A stretch of DNA of 64,000 nucleotides from the NCBI GenBank assembly GCA_022600345.1, contig JAHZKP010000016.1, forward strand, positions 1 to 64,000, given 5' to 3'. Under the pieces are notes generated by a model that searched no databases, was not told the origin of the DNA, and saw only the letters and a list, made by a program, of their open reading frames with translations. The position numbers and the translations under genes were made by a program. Below, one piece after another: positions 1-8,955 of this stretch (position 1 is its first letter; each line of letters begins with the position of its first letter). The stretch comes from Alphaproteobacteria bacterium (GTDB taxonomy: Bacteria; Pseudomonadota; Alphaproteobacteria; Rhizobiales; Hyphomicrobiaceae).

Positions 1-296
1 GGGACGGGTGGATCTGCGCCAATCTCTGCGCAGCCCGACTTGTCCGTAGCCCCGCTACGCACTGCGCCGGTCCACTTGATCTTGTCACAAATCCACCTCG
101 TCATAATGGTTCGATTTGGTCGGAAAGGGCTCTAGCGGTTCGCATTGGCACAATTGACAACAATATCCTGCCGCCGCTTCCAGTGCGCGCGCACCTGATG
201 TATTTATTGAACTTCAAAAAAATGCACCGTTATAAAAAACTGCGACCGCCCCCGTTCGACGGTGGACCGGTCTGGAAATTGTTGGGGAGATGATCG
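1..296. other. Left edge with no assigned gene
   Basis: No gene is supported in this stretch. A minus-strand reading frame opens near 88-102 and runs off the left edge, so the 5' end of a neighbouring gene is possible, but its residues match no family I recognise. A good ribosome-binding stretch (GGGGAGA, about 284-290) lies just before the first plus-strand gene. Confidence 0.3.
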
Positions 297-524
297 ATGA
301 ACCGCTTGGAGACTTTGTTTGGTCTCAAAGGTGAGGCGACGGTTCGCTATCTGGACGGCGAATTCCAACTCGTCTCGCCCGGGGAGTTCGTCCGCTGCGC
401 CGTCACAGGAAAACCCATCTCCCTGGATGACCTTCGCTATTGGAGCGTGGAGCACCAGGAGGCCTATGCCAGTTCCCAGATTTCCTATAATCGCTTTCTG
501 GAATTGCAGTCTCGCAAGGGCTGA
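297..524 (+). CDS. DUF2093 domain-containing protein
   Basis: A 75-residue protein of unknown function that matches the alphaproteobacterial DUF2093 family. The family core is visible: an ARVRYLDG-like stretch (TVRYLDGEFQLVSPGEFVRC), then AVTGKPISLDDLRYWSVE, then an EAYAS segment. The start is set by a GGGGAGA Shine-Dalgarno stretch a few bases upstream. It converges on lpxK, and DUF2093 genes are commonly found next to lpxK in Hyphomicrobiales, which supports the call. There is no signal peptide or membrane segment, so it is probably cytoplasmic. No biochemical role is known for the family and none is proposed here. Confidence 0.85.
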   Translation: MNRLETLFGLKGEATVRYLDGEFQLVSPGEFVRCAVTGKPISLDDLRYWSVEHQEAYASSQISYNRFLELQSRKG

Positions 525-576
525 AGGAACGCTTCGATATCCCCAGAGTCGGTCGGGCACCGGGCAATAAAATAAG

Positions 577-1620
577 CTACACCCGGGCGGCCTCGACCAG
601 CGCCTCAAGCCGCTTTTCATCGCCGTCCTTAAAGCCGATTGAAATACCGATCGGGGTGGTTTGCCCGGCAAGCCTGGCGCGCTCGCCATCGCTCTTACGA
701 AGCCTCACGAAATCCTTTTCAGTCGTCACCAACTTCGCACCCATTGACGCTGCCAACTCAAGAAGAAACTTGGCATCCTCCTCGCTAAAAGCGTGATGGT
801 CCTTATAGAGCCGCGTACCGACCACCTGGGCGCCCAGATTGCTCACCAGATCGATAAAGCGCTGCGGATTGCCGATGCCCGCATAGGCGACCACACGCTC
901 GCCCACTAGCGATCGCGCAGCTTCATTGGGCACCACCGACGCTGAAAGGACAGGTCCGGGGAATTCTCCAGGAATTCCAGACTTTTCCGCCCCATCGACT
1001 GGTCCGTTGAAAACCACGCAATCGGCAAGGGTGAATTGGAAATCGAGCGGCGCACGCAGCGGTCCTGCTGGGATGACTTCGCCATTGCCCACGCCGCGCC
1101 GCCCGTCGACAACGGCAATTGATAGCGTCTTCGCTAATTGCGGGTTCTGCAAGCCATCATCCATGATGATGTGGGTGATCGCTCCGAGCTCTTCGATCAG
1201 GCGTGCCCCCTCGGCCCGGTCGCGAGACACCACCGTCGGGCACTTTCCCGCCAGCAACAAGGGCTCATCGCCGATATCGGCTGCCCCATGCACCTCCGCA
1301 TTGACCCATAGCGGCCCCTTCAGGCGTCCTGAATACCCCCGCGTCAGAAATGCAGGGTGCCCGCCGCGCGCCCTGATCAGCCCGGCAATAAACAACGACA
1401 ACGGCGTTTTGCCCGTGCCCCCGGCGGTAAAATTGCCAACGCAGATGACTGGAAGCTTTGAGCGATAAGCCTGCGCCTTGATAAAGCGGCGCTGGGCAAT
1501 CGCACCGTAAATCTTGGCAATCGGCAACAACGCCTTGGTTCGCAGATCGCTCTTCCCTTCAGCATACCACCAGGAGGGTTCCTCAAGAGGCACGATCAAG
1601 TTCCTTTTCGCCGCCCTCAT
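577..1620 (-). CDS. lpxK: Tetraacyldisaccharide 4'-kinase
   Basis: LpxK phosphorylates the 4' position of the tetraacyldisaccharide 1-phosphate precursor to give lipid IVA, at the cytoplasmic face of the inner membrane. The 347-residue length is normal for the family. The N-terminal PSWWYAEG segment (about residues 15-22) resembles the membrane-associated WW start of LpxK. The P-loop NFTAGGTGKTP lies at about residues 63-73, followed by LTRGYSGRLKGP, and a DDGLQNPQL motif lies near residue 154. The start codon sits inside the end of the upstream fused waaA gene (38 bp overlap), so the two are probably translationally coupled in a minus-strand lipid A/KDO operon. Confidence 0.95.
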   Translation of the reverse strand: MRAAKRNLIVPLEEPSWWYAEGKSDLRTKALLPIAKIYGAIAQRRFIKAQAYRSKLPVICVGNFTAGGTGKTPLSLFIAGLIRARGGHPAFLTRGYSGRLKGPLWVNAEVHGAADIGDEPLLLAGKCPTVVSRDRAEGARLIEELGAITHIIMDDGLQNPQLAKTLSIAVVDGRRGVGNGEVIPAGPLRAPLDFQFTLADCVVFNGPVDGAEKSGIPGEFPGPVLSASVVPNEAARSLVGERVVAYAGIGNPQRFIDLVSNLGAQVVGTRLYKDHHAFSEEDAKFLLELAASMGAKLVTTEKDFVRLRKSDGERARLAGQTTPIGISIGFKDGDEKRLEALVEAARV

Positions 1621-3637
1621 CGCCTGGCAACGCCTCGATCAGCGCGGCAATTGTCATGTCCAACGCGCCCGTCAGTTCGTCGACGGCAGCAATTCCCTTC
1701 TTTTGCAAGGCATCAAGCCCGCTTTCATCGCCGATCAAATCGATAACGGCTTTTGCCACGTCGTCGGCGGTTGTAACTTCGCGAACCGCTCCCTTGATGC
1801 GCAGGGCGTCGTAGATATCGCGGAAGTTGTAGAAGTGCGGTCCCGTCATCACCGCTGCACCATGCCGGATCGCCTCAATCGGGTTCTGGCCGCCCTTATC
1901 GACCAGCGAACCGCCGATCAGCGCGATCGGGCACAGCCTGTAAAGCGTCCCCAGTTCGCCAATCGTATCGGCAATGTAAATATCGGTTGAGGCCGAAGGC
2001 AGTTCCTGCAGCGAGCGCTGGGCAACCCTCAAGCCCTTGGACTTCAGCATTTCGGCAATCGCCGTTCCGCGCTCGGGGTGGCGCGGCGCGATAATCGTCA
2101 GGAAGCCATCGTAGACGGCGGCGATTTTCCGGTGAGCGTCAGCGATGAACTCTTCTTCGTCCGGGTGGGTACTGGCTGCAACGTAGCCGCGCCGGTCTTT
2201 TGCCGCTGAGATAAGTTCGTCATAGGCCACGAGATCGACCGGCAGCGGCGGTGCGTCGATCTTGAGGTTGCCGGCAACCTGAACCCGGCGCGCGCCAAGT
2301 TCGCTATACCAGCGGCCAAACCGGTCGTTTTGCGCCAGAACCAGTTTGAAGCGGTTGAACAACGGCGAGGCCATGCCGGGCCGCTTGCGCCAGCGTGAAT
2401 AGCTGCGCTTGGACATGCGCGCATTCACCAATAACAGCGGAATGGAAAGCGCCGATGTTTCCAGGATCAGGTTCGGCCAGATTTCGGACTCCGTGAAAAC
2501 GGCGGCATCGGGCCGCCAGTGCGCCACGAAACGCCGGGCAAATTCAGGCGTGTCGACTGGAACGAACTGGTGGATGGCGCTATCACCCAGGCGTTCCTCG
2601 GCAAGCCGCGCCGACGTCACTGTCCCCGTCGTCAGCAGATACTTAAGATCAGGCCGCTTTGCCTTCAGCCCCGCAATGACCGGCAGAATGGCATTCGTTT
2701 CCCCGACACTTGCCGCATGAACCCACACCAGCGTGCCTTTGGGCCGTTCGATGCGGGCCTGGCCGTAGCGTTCCGATCGGCGCGAGGCGACCTCCTTGCC
2801 TTGGCGCTCTCGGTAGCGCAACACGATTGGCGCTGCCGGTTGCACGACGCGCATCGCTGCACGATAGGCCTTCAGCCCAAAGCCGGGCTCGGCAGCCGGC
2901 GCCTCAGGATCGCGCGCACCTGCCGGTGTTGCCCGGTCGGCATCCGCGCCAGCCAGCGCATAAGCCCTCAACGTCGTTTCATTCAGGCTGTCTTCCAGCA
3001 ATTGGCGCAGGCGTTCCAGTTCTTCGGCAGGCGCATCTCTTGGAACGAAAATCGGGTCGCCCATCGCAAACCCCAGTTTCGAATAGGGCAGGTTGAGCGT
3101 CAGGCGGCTCCACGTGTTGAGCGAATGATAGCGAGAGGTCGCTGCCGCCATCGGCAAAATCGGCCGCCCGGATAGCCGTGCAAGTGTAATGATGCCGATT
3201 CCCGCCCGCCGCGCTGGGCCCGGCGGTACGTCTGCCGTCACGACAACGCTTGAGCCGCCCTTAAGCGTCGACATCGAGGCTTTCAGTGCGTAGGCCCCGC
3301 CCCGGTCTTTTCGCCGCCCGCCCGCACCAGCACCCCGGATCAACTCGACATCGAGCCGCCGCATGGCTTCGCCGATCAACTCGGCATCCCCGTGGCGGGC
3401 CACCATCGCGGCAAATTTCAGGCCCTTTGGCCGGCTGCACGCAAGCATCATGAATTGACCATGCCAGCACGCGCAGATCGCCGGATGCTCAGCCTCAAAA
3501 CGCGCCTGCATGTCAGGCGGATCGAACCTGTGCTCGCTTGTTTTGTCGACGAGACGTATGAAACGGGCGAGATTTGCACCGCCAAACTTTGTCAGCCTGG
3601 TTTTCATCCGCGAAGTCAGTCCCTGCGACAAGTTCAT
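1583..3637 (-). CDS. waaA: Fused DUF374 acyltransferase and KDO transferase (WaaA)
   Basis: A 684-residue two-part protein. Residues about 1-245 match the DUF374 lysophospholipid acyltransferase-like family (CACWHGQFMM, VVTADVPPGPAR, GIITLARLSGRPILP). A linker rich in Ala, Asp and Pro follows, and residues about 250-684 match 3-deoxy-D-manno-octulosonic acid transferase (WVHAASVGETNA, TGTVTSARL, FTESEIWPNL, GGSLVDKGGQNPIEA). WaaA transfers KDO from CMP-KDO to lipid IVA at the inner membrane. In related genomes I know these as two adjacent genes, so the single uninterrupted frame is notable. The junction falls near position 2890 and shows no stop codon. The gene overlaps lpxK. Confidence 0.9.
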   Translation of the reverse strand: MNLSQGLTSRMKTRLTKFGGANLARFIRLVDKTSEHRFDPPDMQARFEAEHPAICACWHGQFMMLACSRPKGLKFAAMVARHGDAELIGEAMRRLDVELIRGAGAGGRRKDRGGAYALKASMSTLKGGSSVVVTADVPPGPARRAGIGIITLARLSGRPILPMAAATSRYHSLNTWSRLTLNLPYSKLGFAMGDPIFVPRDAPAEELERLRQLLEDSLNETTLRAYALAGADADRATPAGARDPEAPAAEPGFGLKAYRAAMRVVQPAAPIVLRYRERQGKEVASRRSERYGQARIERPKGTLVWVHAASVGETNAILPVIAGLKAKRPDLKYLLTTGTVTSARLAEERLGDSAIHQFVPVDTPEFARRFVAHWRPDAAVFTESEIWPNLILETSALSIPLLLVNARMSKRSYSRWRKRPGMASPLFNRFKLVLAQNDRFGRWYSELGARRVQVAGNLKIDAPPLPVDLVAYDELISAAKDRRGYVAASTHPDEEEFIADAHRKIAAVYDGFLTIIAPRHPERGTAIAEMLKSKGLRVAQRSLQELPSASTDIYIADTIGELGTLYRLCPIALIGGSLVDKGGQNPIEAIRHGAAVMTGPHFYNFRDIYDALRIKGAVREVTTADDVAKAVIDLIGDESGLDALQKKGIAAVDELTGALDMTIAALIEALPGDEGGEKELDRAS

Positions 3638-4010
3638 TTAAGGGGCGCTGAGGCCATTGCCCCTAACTGAATAGGCGCCAGTCTGAGAAAGGCAACGCTC
3701 GAAAAGTCGTAACCGCCGTAACGCTGATCTGAACCGATTCTTCGCCCGCGTAATCGGCCCTTCCCGACGACTCCCTATCGATCGGGGTTTGCCCCCAACA
3801 ATTTGCAGCATGAGCCCAAAAATGAAAGATTATTCCGCGACCTGTTGCCAGAAGGGCTCTAGCCCTTGCCGTCGCCTCCTATACCGCATAATACCCGCCA
3901 GTTAGCAATGTGCGTCGTAAGCATGTAGTTTGACGTGCCAGCATAGCCTTTTTTTATCAAGGGGCCTGTGTCCTGGCATCATCAAGGAGCGACGGGATTA
4001 GCGGCAGGTA
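3638..4010. other. Divergent intergenic region with short palindrome
   Basis: This 373 bp gap separates the minus-strand waaA fusion from the plus-strand phosphatase gene, so it should hold both promoters. The only structure I can point to is a short hairpin at 3852-3867 with arms AAGGGCT and AGCCCTT around two bases. No small gene is supported here. Confidence 0.4.
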
Positions 4011-4748
4011 ATGGCGGGACTGGCCAAAAGATACAAGCGAGCGGTGAAACGCGTCAGCATGGCGTGGCGCACCTGGCTGATCGAACACAGCCCGCAGTGG
4101 ATGCGGGACTGGTTCGGCCCCGGTGCGATTTACCTCGATATGCTGCTGATCGACCACGGTATTTTCCGTTTGGCGTATCTCAACAAGCACGCCCTGTCGC
4201 ATGACGCCTGGCGCAGTGCCCAGCCCGCCCCGCATCATTTCCGCGCCATGAAGCGCGATGGCCTCAAGACCATCGTCAATCTTCGCGGTGATCGTGTTTG
4301 CGGCAGCTATTGGCTCGAGCGCAAACACTGCAAGGACCTCGGCCTCGAACTGGTCAATTTCCAGGTTCGCTCGCGCGCCGCACCCACGGTTGAGGAAATT
4401 CGCCGGGCCAAGGCGCTGTTTGAGCGGATAGAATATCCCATGCTCATGCATTGCAAGTCGGGCGCCGACCGGGCCGGGCTGATGAGCGTGCTCTACCGCC
4501 ATTTCCACGAGGGAGTACCGATTGAGAAGGCCAAGGATGAATTATCCTTGCGCTACGGCCACATTCGCCAGGCCGATACCGGAATCCTTGATTATTTCTT
4601 CGAGCGCTACATTGCCGACAACAAGGAACAGCCGATCGCGTTCCTGGACTGGGTCGAGACCCGCTACGATTCCGAAGAGGTAACAACGACCTTCAAGTCG
4701 AATGGCTGGGCCAATCGTTTCGTCAACTCGGTCCTGCAGCGCGAATAG
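4011..4748 (+). CDS. Cysteine-based tyrosine/dual-specificity phosphatase
   Basis: A 245-residue cytoplasmic protein carrying the protein tyrosine phosphatase signature HCKSGADRAG (HCx5R), with the nucleophile at Cys148. Upstream, the stretch DGLKTIVNLRGD resembles the beta-strand and P-loop partner of the DSP-like phosphatase fold, and the segment YWLERKHCKDLGLELVNF follows it. Small DSP-like phosphatases of this kind occur near lipid A and polysaccharide genes, and some dephosphorylate lipids or sugars rather than proteins; the substrate here is unknown. It is transcribed divergently from the waaA fusion and converges on msbA across a repeat-filled gap. Confidence 0.8.
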   Translation: MAGLAKRYKRAVKRVSMAWRTWLIEHSPQWMRDWFGPGAIYLDMLLIDHGIFRLAYLNKHALSHDAWRSAQPAPHHFRAMKRDGLKTIVNLRGDRVCGSYWLERKHCKDLGLELVNFQVRSRAAPTVEEIRRAKALFERIEYPMLMHCKSGADRAGLMSVLYRHFHEGVPIEKAKDELSLRYGHIRQADTGILDYFFERYIADNKEQPIAFLDWVETRYDSEEVTTTFKSNGWANRFVNSVLQRE

Positions 4749-5290
4749 GGTGTGATCGTTTCAGCAGGACGCGCTCTGGTGGCCAACTGAAGCGTGCATC
4801 ACTCCCTTCAGCACCAACACAAGCCGAATCTTGTCACCGTCCGTAAACATCGGCCTGCCGAATGTTGATCACCAGAAGAGTCATCGGCCTACCGAATGTT
4901 GTCGCCTAGCGCCAACACCGGTTTACCGCATGCCTATCCCCTTTGGTCCGGACCGCAATTTCCGCCAATGAGCAGTGTCCGCTGCCGCGAAGCGCCACCC
5001 AAAATCACCTCTCCCACCTCCGTCATCCCGTCGTTCGGACGGGATCCATGCTAGCTTCAAGGAACCGCTGCCAGTTCACCATAACGCCACCCGCTCCGGC
5101 ATCCTCTTCAACCTTTGAAAACAAGTTAAACATCTGCTATTCCAAAAGCTTACGTGGATGGCCACCCGCGTGGCTATGACGTTGCAGGGGGGGGTGACGT
5201 TTGCCAAGACCGGCGGCCGTTGGCCATTGAGGCGAGCATCACTCCGAGGCCTTTGGCAGAACTAGCGGAGCTAACGGGATAAGCATGGGT
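4749..5290. repeat. Intergenic repeat island 1 (mosaic of short palindromes)
   Basis: This 542 bp gap between convergent genes holds no supported gene and consists largely of dispersed repeats. Copies of a hairpin CATCGGCNTNCCGAATGTTG begin near 4847 and 4883. A 27 bp module at 4931-4957 recurs in reverse complement at 49405-49431 with one mismatch. A 90 bp module at 5198-5287 recurs in reverse complement at 49075-49166, and a fragment of it (TGGCCAACTGAAGCG, GCATCACTCC) lies near 4779-4806. A GTCATCCCG...CGGGAT hairpin at 5022-5050 resembles half of the element at 61217-61332. Confidence 0.8.
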
Positions 5291-7159
5291 TTACCGAGTG
5301 TTGGGCCCTAAAAGAGCCACGGCAGACTCGCTACCGTCGATCAGTTGCGCATTGGCAAGCCTCGCGTAAGCCCCGTTACGCGCCATAAGGTCCCCGTGAG
5401 TTCCGGTCTCCAACAAGCGCCCGTCTTCCATGACGCAGATTTGATCGGCGTTCTGCACGGTCGACAAACGGTGCGCGATCACAAGCGTCGTCCGGTTGAC
5501 GGTAAAGCGGGCCAACGCCTCCTGAACGAGCTTCTCAGATTGCGTGTCGAGCGCACTGGTCGCTTCATCCAATAGCAGGATCGGTGCGTCTTTCAGGATT
5601 GCACGCGCCAGAGCAATTCGCTGCCGCTGCCCCCCAGATAGCCGCAAACCGCTCGCCCCGATCATCGTGTCATAGCCCTCAGGCTGCGCCAAAATGAACT
5701 CATGCGCCGCCGCAGCCCTGGCCGCCTCCTCGATCTCTTCTTCGCTGGCGTTCAGGCGCCCCAGCGCGATATTGGCGCGGATGGTGTCGTCGAACATGGT
5801 CACGTCCTGGCTGACCAGGGCAATGGAATCGCGCAGCGATTGCAGCGTCACGTCTCGCACATCCTGCCCGTCGACCAGAATTGCCCCATCGGTAACTTCA
5901 AACAGTCTGGGCACGAGGTTGATAATCGTGGTTTTGCCGGCCCCCGAGCGCCCGACAAGCGCCACCGTTGTTCCGCCTTTTACGTCCAGCGTGAAGTTCT
6001 CGATGGCTGTTTTTTCGGTACTTTGCTTGTAGCCGAACGAAACGTTCCGGAAGTCGATCGCGCCTTTGCTGATTGAAACCGGCCTGGCCCCCGGCTTGTC
6101 GACGATTTCAGGTTTTTCATCAAGCAGGCCGTAAAGGCTTTCAGCCGCCGCCAACCCCTCCTGGATACGGCCCGTGAGATTCCCCAACGCGCGGATCGGC
6201 TGGGCTGCCATCAACAGGGCGGTCAGGAATCCCATGAAATCGCCGACCGTCGAGATGCCACTCGATATCCGCCAATAGGCAAATGCAATGACACCGGCCA
6301 CTGCCAGCCCGCCCAGCGCTTCCAGCATCGGGTCGAGGCGCGCCCGGTTGCGCACCGACTTCATGCGCAGCCGGAAGACCTGCTCGAAGCTGCGGTGCAC
6401 GCGCTTCGAGGTATAGTCCTCCAGCCGGAAGGTCTTGATCAGCCGAGAAGCCCCCAGGTTCTCCGACAACAGCGAAGTCATGTCGCCCAGTTCCAACTGC
6501 GTGCGCTTTGCGACCTTGCGCAGCCGCTCGGAGATGATGATGATCGGCAGCGCCGCAATGGGGTAAACGCCCAGTACGAACAGCGACATCAGCGGGTCCA
6601 GGTAGATCATCGAGCCAAGTAGCGCGATAACCATCAAGGTATCCCTGACGGCCGTGTTGAGACTGGCCTGAACCGCCTGTTGTACGAAATTGATGTCGTT
6701 TGTCAGCCGCGAGAGCAGGCGACCGGGCGTTTCGCGGGTCAGCCTTGAAAAGTCCGCATCGATCAGATGGCGGAACGCCGTTTTCTGGATGTCGGTTGCC
6801 ATCCGGATGACCAGATGCTGGGTCGACACGGTCTGCAGATACAAAAACAAGCTGCGCAGCATCGTCACGGTAATGATGCCGCCCAGCACCAGCAGCAGGT
6901 TCTTCCCGTCATCGGCCATCAAGGTGTCGAACGACATCTTGATAATCATCGGATACCCGCCCGTGACGGCCGCCAGGCACGCCATGAAGACGAACACGAT
7001 GATCAGCCGCCGCCAGCGTGGGAATACCCAGTCGGACAAGAAGCGCCACAACAATTCACGCGAACGCTTATCGAAGGCCGACTCTTTCTTCTTCCGGGCG
7101 GCCTTCGGCGGCTGCCCGCCGTTGTTCGTCGTGTCGGCTTGTTTGGGGGCGTTGCTCAC
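5291..7159 (-). CDS. msbA: ABC transporter, fused permease/ATPase, MsbA type
   Basis: A 622-residue half-transporter with a membrane domain (about residues 50-340) followed by a nucleotide-binding domain. The ATPase motifs are intact: Walker A GRSGAGKTT (about 398-406), signature LSGGQRQR (about 506), Walker B ILLLDEATSALD (about 528-539) and the switch histidine in VIAHRLST. The order and length fit the lipid A flippase MsbA, which moves lipid A-core from the inner to the outer leaflet of the inner membrane. The nearby lpxK, waaA and DUF4170 genes support that substrate, though related half-transporters exporting other lipids cannot be excluded. Residues 1-30 are a hydrophilic extension rich in lysine. 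Confidence 0.85.
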   Translation of the reverse strand: MSNAPKQADTTNNGGQPPKAARKKKESAFDKRSRELLWRFLSDWVFPRWRRLIIVFVFMACLAAVTGGYPMIIKMSFDTLMADDGKNLLLVLGGIITVTMLRSLFLYLQTVSTQHLVIRMATDIQKTAFRHLIDADFSRLTRETPGRLLSRLTNDINFVQQAVQASLNTAVRDTLMVIALLGSMIYLDPLMSLFVLGVYPIAALPIIIISERLRKVAKRTQLELGDMTSLLSENLGASRLIKTFRLEDYTSKRVHRSFEQVFRLRMKSVRNRARLDPMLEALGGLAVAGVIAFAYWRISSGISTVGDFMGFLTALLMAAQPIRALGNLTGRIQEGLAAAESLYGLLDEKPEIVDKPGARPVSISKGAIDFRNVSFGYKQSTEKTAIENFTLDVKGGTTVALVGRSGAGKTTIINLVPRLFEVTDGAILVDGQDVRDVTLQSLRDSIALVSQDVTMFDDTIRANIALGRLNASEEEIEEAARAAAAHEFILAQPEGYDTMIGASGLRLSGGQRQRIALARAILKDAPILLLDEATSALDTQSEKLVQEALARFTVNRTTLVIAHRLSTVQNADQICVMEDGRLLETGTHGDLMARNGAYARLANAQLIDGSESAVALLGPNTR

Positions 7160-7256
7160 TTCAACGGGGCTCGTATTTTTCGATCATCGAGAGATTAAGA
7201 TGGCTGCGGGCTAATGCAAACAAGAAGCTTAACCGGCAGCGATTACCGGCCCCGGT

Positions 7257-7505
7257 CTATTCATCATCCTCGTCAGGCTCCAGCAGGCGATGAAGGTGCA
7301 CGACGAAGTAGCGCATATGAGCGTTGTCGACCGAGCGCTGGGCGGCCTGCTTCCAGGCGGCGTGAGCTTCCGCATAGTTGGGGTACATCCCCACGATGTC
7401 CAGCTTGCCAAGGTCCGTGAACTCCACACCTTCAAGATCGTCCAATTCTCCACCAAACACGAGATGAAGCAATTGCTTTCCGCTCGTCTTGACCTCATGG
7501 CTCAT
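7257..7505 (-). CDS. DUF4170 domain-containing protein
   Basis: An 82-residue protein of the alphaproteobacterial DUF4170 family. The visible family features are a VFGGELDDLEG stretch, YPNYAEAHAAWKQAAQ, and a C-terminal MRYFVVHLHRLLEP strand. A GTG codon directly precedes the ATG; the ATG at 7505 is preferred because a GAGGTG Shine-Dalgarno lies at a better distance. It is probably cotranscribed with msbA, about 98 bp downstream. Related genomes carry DUF4170 close to the lipid A/KDO genes, but no function has been assigned. Confidence 0.8.
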   Translation of the reverse strand: MSHEVKTSGKQLLHLVFGGELDDLEGVEFTDLGKLDIVGMYPNYAEAHAAWKQAAQRSVDNAHMRYFVVHLHRLLEPDEDDE

Positions 7506-7907
7506 CACATCACCTCATTTCTGACTCGGCTGTACCGGCCGCACGTTTGTTGCACCGCATAATGCCACTTCCTGCACGACGATTGGCATTTGGGCAAGTC
7601 CGCCGCTGGTCGCCCCCGACGGGCCTCTGCGGTGGATTTGTTCAATCATCGGACCTCAAAATGCAGCTCTGATCCAAATCGGAGCAGGTGTAAGGCCTAC
7701 CGCGCATATTTGCTTAACGGTCCAAAAATCACTCCGCGCTACTATCAATCAATCGATTGCGATTAGACGGTCGAGGAAAACGTCAACAGGTAGGCTCATA
7801 AAAAGAGCGGCACGCAGGAGCGCCCTTCCGCGTGCCGCTTTTTGTTGCGTTACAAAATGGCAGCTAACACCCGCCTCCACCACGTTCGCAGCCAAACAAC
7901 GTTGGTC
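7506..7907. other. Upstream region of DUF4170; mostly featureless
   Basis: A 400 bp gap upstream of the minus-strand DUF4170 gene and downstream of ubiA. Apart from the terminator hairpin at 7800-7843, nothing recognisable is present. The promoter of the DUF4170-msbA unit should lie in the part nearest 7506. Confidence 0.4.
7800..7843. terminator. Bidirectional rho-independent terminator
   Basis: A GC stem with arms GCGGCACGC (7807-7815) and GCGTGCCGC (7830-7838) is flanked by an A-run on the left and TTTTT on the right, so it can terminate in both directions. Its clear client is ubiA on the minus strand, whose stop codon lies about 65 bases away. Confidence 0.85.
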
Positions 7908-8894
7908 TCACAGCCGTGCCATCAACACGGCATCAAGCATCAGCCCGATAAGTAACAGCCAGCCGACATAACGGTTGGATTTAAAGCGGACCAGGCAGTT
8001 GTCGGCATCTCCGATATCAAGTGTTGCGGTCTGCCAGGCAAACTGAGCCGCACTGATCGCCAGCGCTGCAAACGTGAAGTACGTCGCGCCTGCCAGGTAA
8101 GCCGCCACCAGCCAAACCCCTATGGTTGCCGCATAAAGCCCGTACAGCCATTGTTTCGTCGCATCTCCGAAGCGGATCGCCGTCGACTTCAAGCCAAGCG
8201 CCAGATCGTCTTCCTTGTCCTGATGGGCGTAAATCGTGTCATAGGCGATAGTCCACAAAACGCATCCCGCATAAAGTAGCACCGGTGCCGCACTTAGGCT
8301 GCCATAGAACGCAGCCCAGCCGACCAGCGCCCCCCAGTTGAACGTCAGGCCCAGCACCAATTGCGGCCAGTAGGTCAACCGCTTCATAAACGGATAGATG
8401 CCGACCAGTAGAAGCGAGGACGCTCCCAGCAAAATGGTGAACCAATTGAATTGGACGAGAACCGCAAGCCCGCAAGCCAGTAGCGCCGCAATGAAGATGA
8501 GCGCTGCCTTGGGTGTAACCTGCCCTGAAGGAATAGGCCGCGAGCGCGTGCGGGCCACCTGCGCATCATAATCCCGGTCGACGTAGTCGTTATAGGCGCA
8601 CCCAGCCCCCCGCATAACGAATGCCCCGATGGCAAACAACACGCCACACCAAAGGCTCAAGCCCAGATCGCCCGGCGTCAGTTCGCCTCGCGCGCTCCTG
8701 TCGGTCAGCGCCAGACCCAGCGACCACCAGCACGGAAAGGCCAACAGCCACGAGCCGATCGGGCGGTCCGCCCTGGCCAGCCGCAAGTAGGGCCGCCACG
8801 CCAAAGGAGCGTAAACATCCACCCAGTTGCCACGCGCGGCATCTGCAACTGCGCCATTCTCGGCCGCGAAATTCTTTTCAGTCGGTTCTGTCAT
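7908..8894 (-). CDS. ubiA: 4-hydroxybenzoate polyprenyltransferase
   Basis: UbiA attaches the polyprenyl tail to 4-hydroxybenzoate, an early membrane step of ubiquinone synthesis. The 328-residue protein has a hydrophilic N-terminus of about 45 residues and then a multi-helix membrane region. The first Asp-rich motif is NDYVDRDYD (about residues 101-109), followed by VARTRSRPIPSGQ. The second is YDTIYAHQDKEDD (about 218-230). Both metal/diphosphate-binding motifs are intact. It is divergent from rsmE with 61 bp between the start codons, and it ends before a strong terminator. Ubiquinone made by this pathway is the electron acceptor of the complex I encoded at the right of the window. Confidence 0.95.
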   Translation of the reverse strand: MTEPTEKNFAAENGAVADAARGNWVDVYAPLAWRPYLRLARADRPIGSWLLAFPCWWSLGLALTDRSARGELTPGDLGLSLWCGVLFAIGAFVMRGAGCAYNDYVDRDYDAQVARTRSRPIPSGQVTPKAALIFIAALLACGLAVLVQFNWFTILLGASSLLLVGIYPFMKRLTYWPQLVLGLTFNWGALVGWAAFYGSLSAAPVLLYAGCVLWTIAYDTIYAHQDKEDDLALGLKSTAIRFGDATKQWLYGLYAATIGVWLVAAYLAGATYFTFAALAISAAQFAWQTATLDIGDADNCLVRFKSNRYVGWLLLIGLMLDAVLMARL

Positions 8895-8955
8895 CCAACA
8901 TCCCTATCAGCCGAAGCTGCTTGCAATTGGCGATGGCTTGGATAACACGGGTTTC

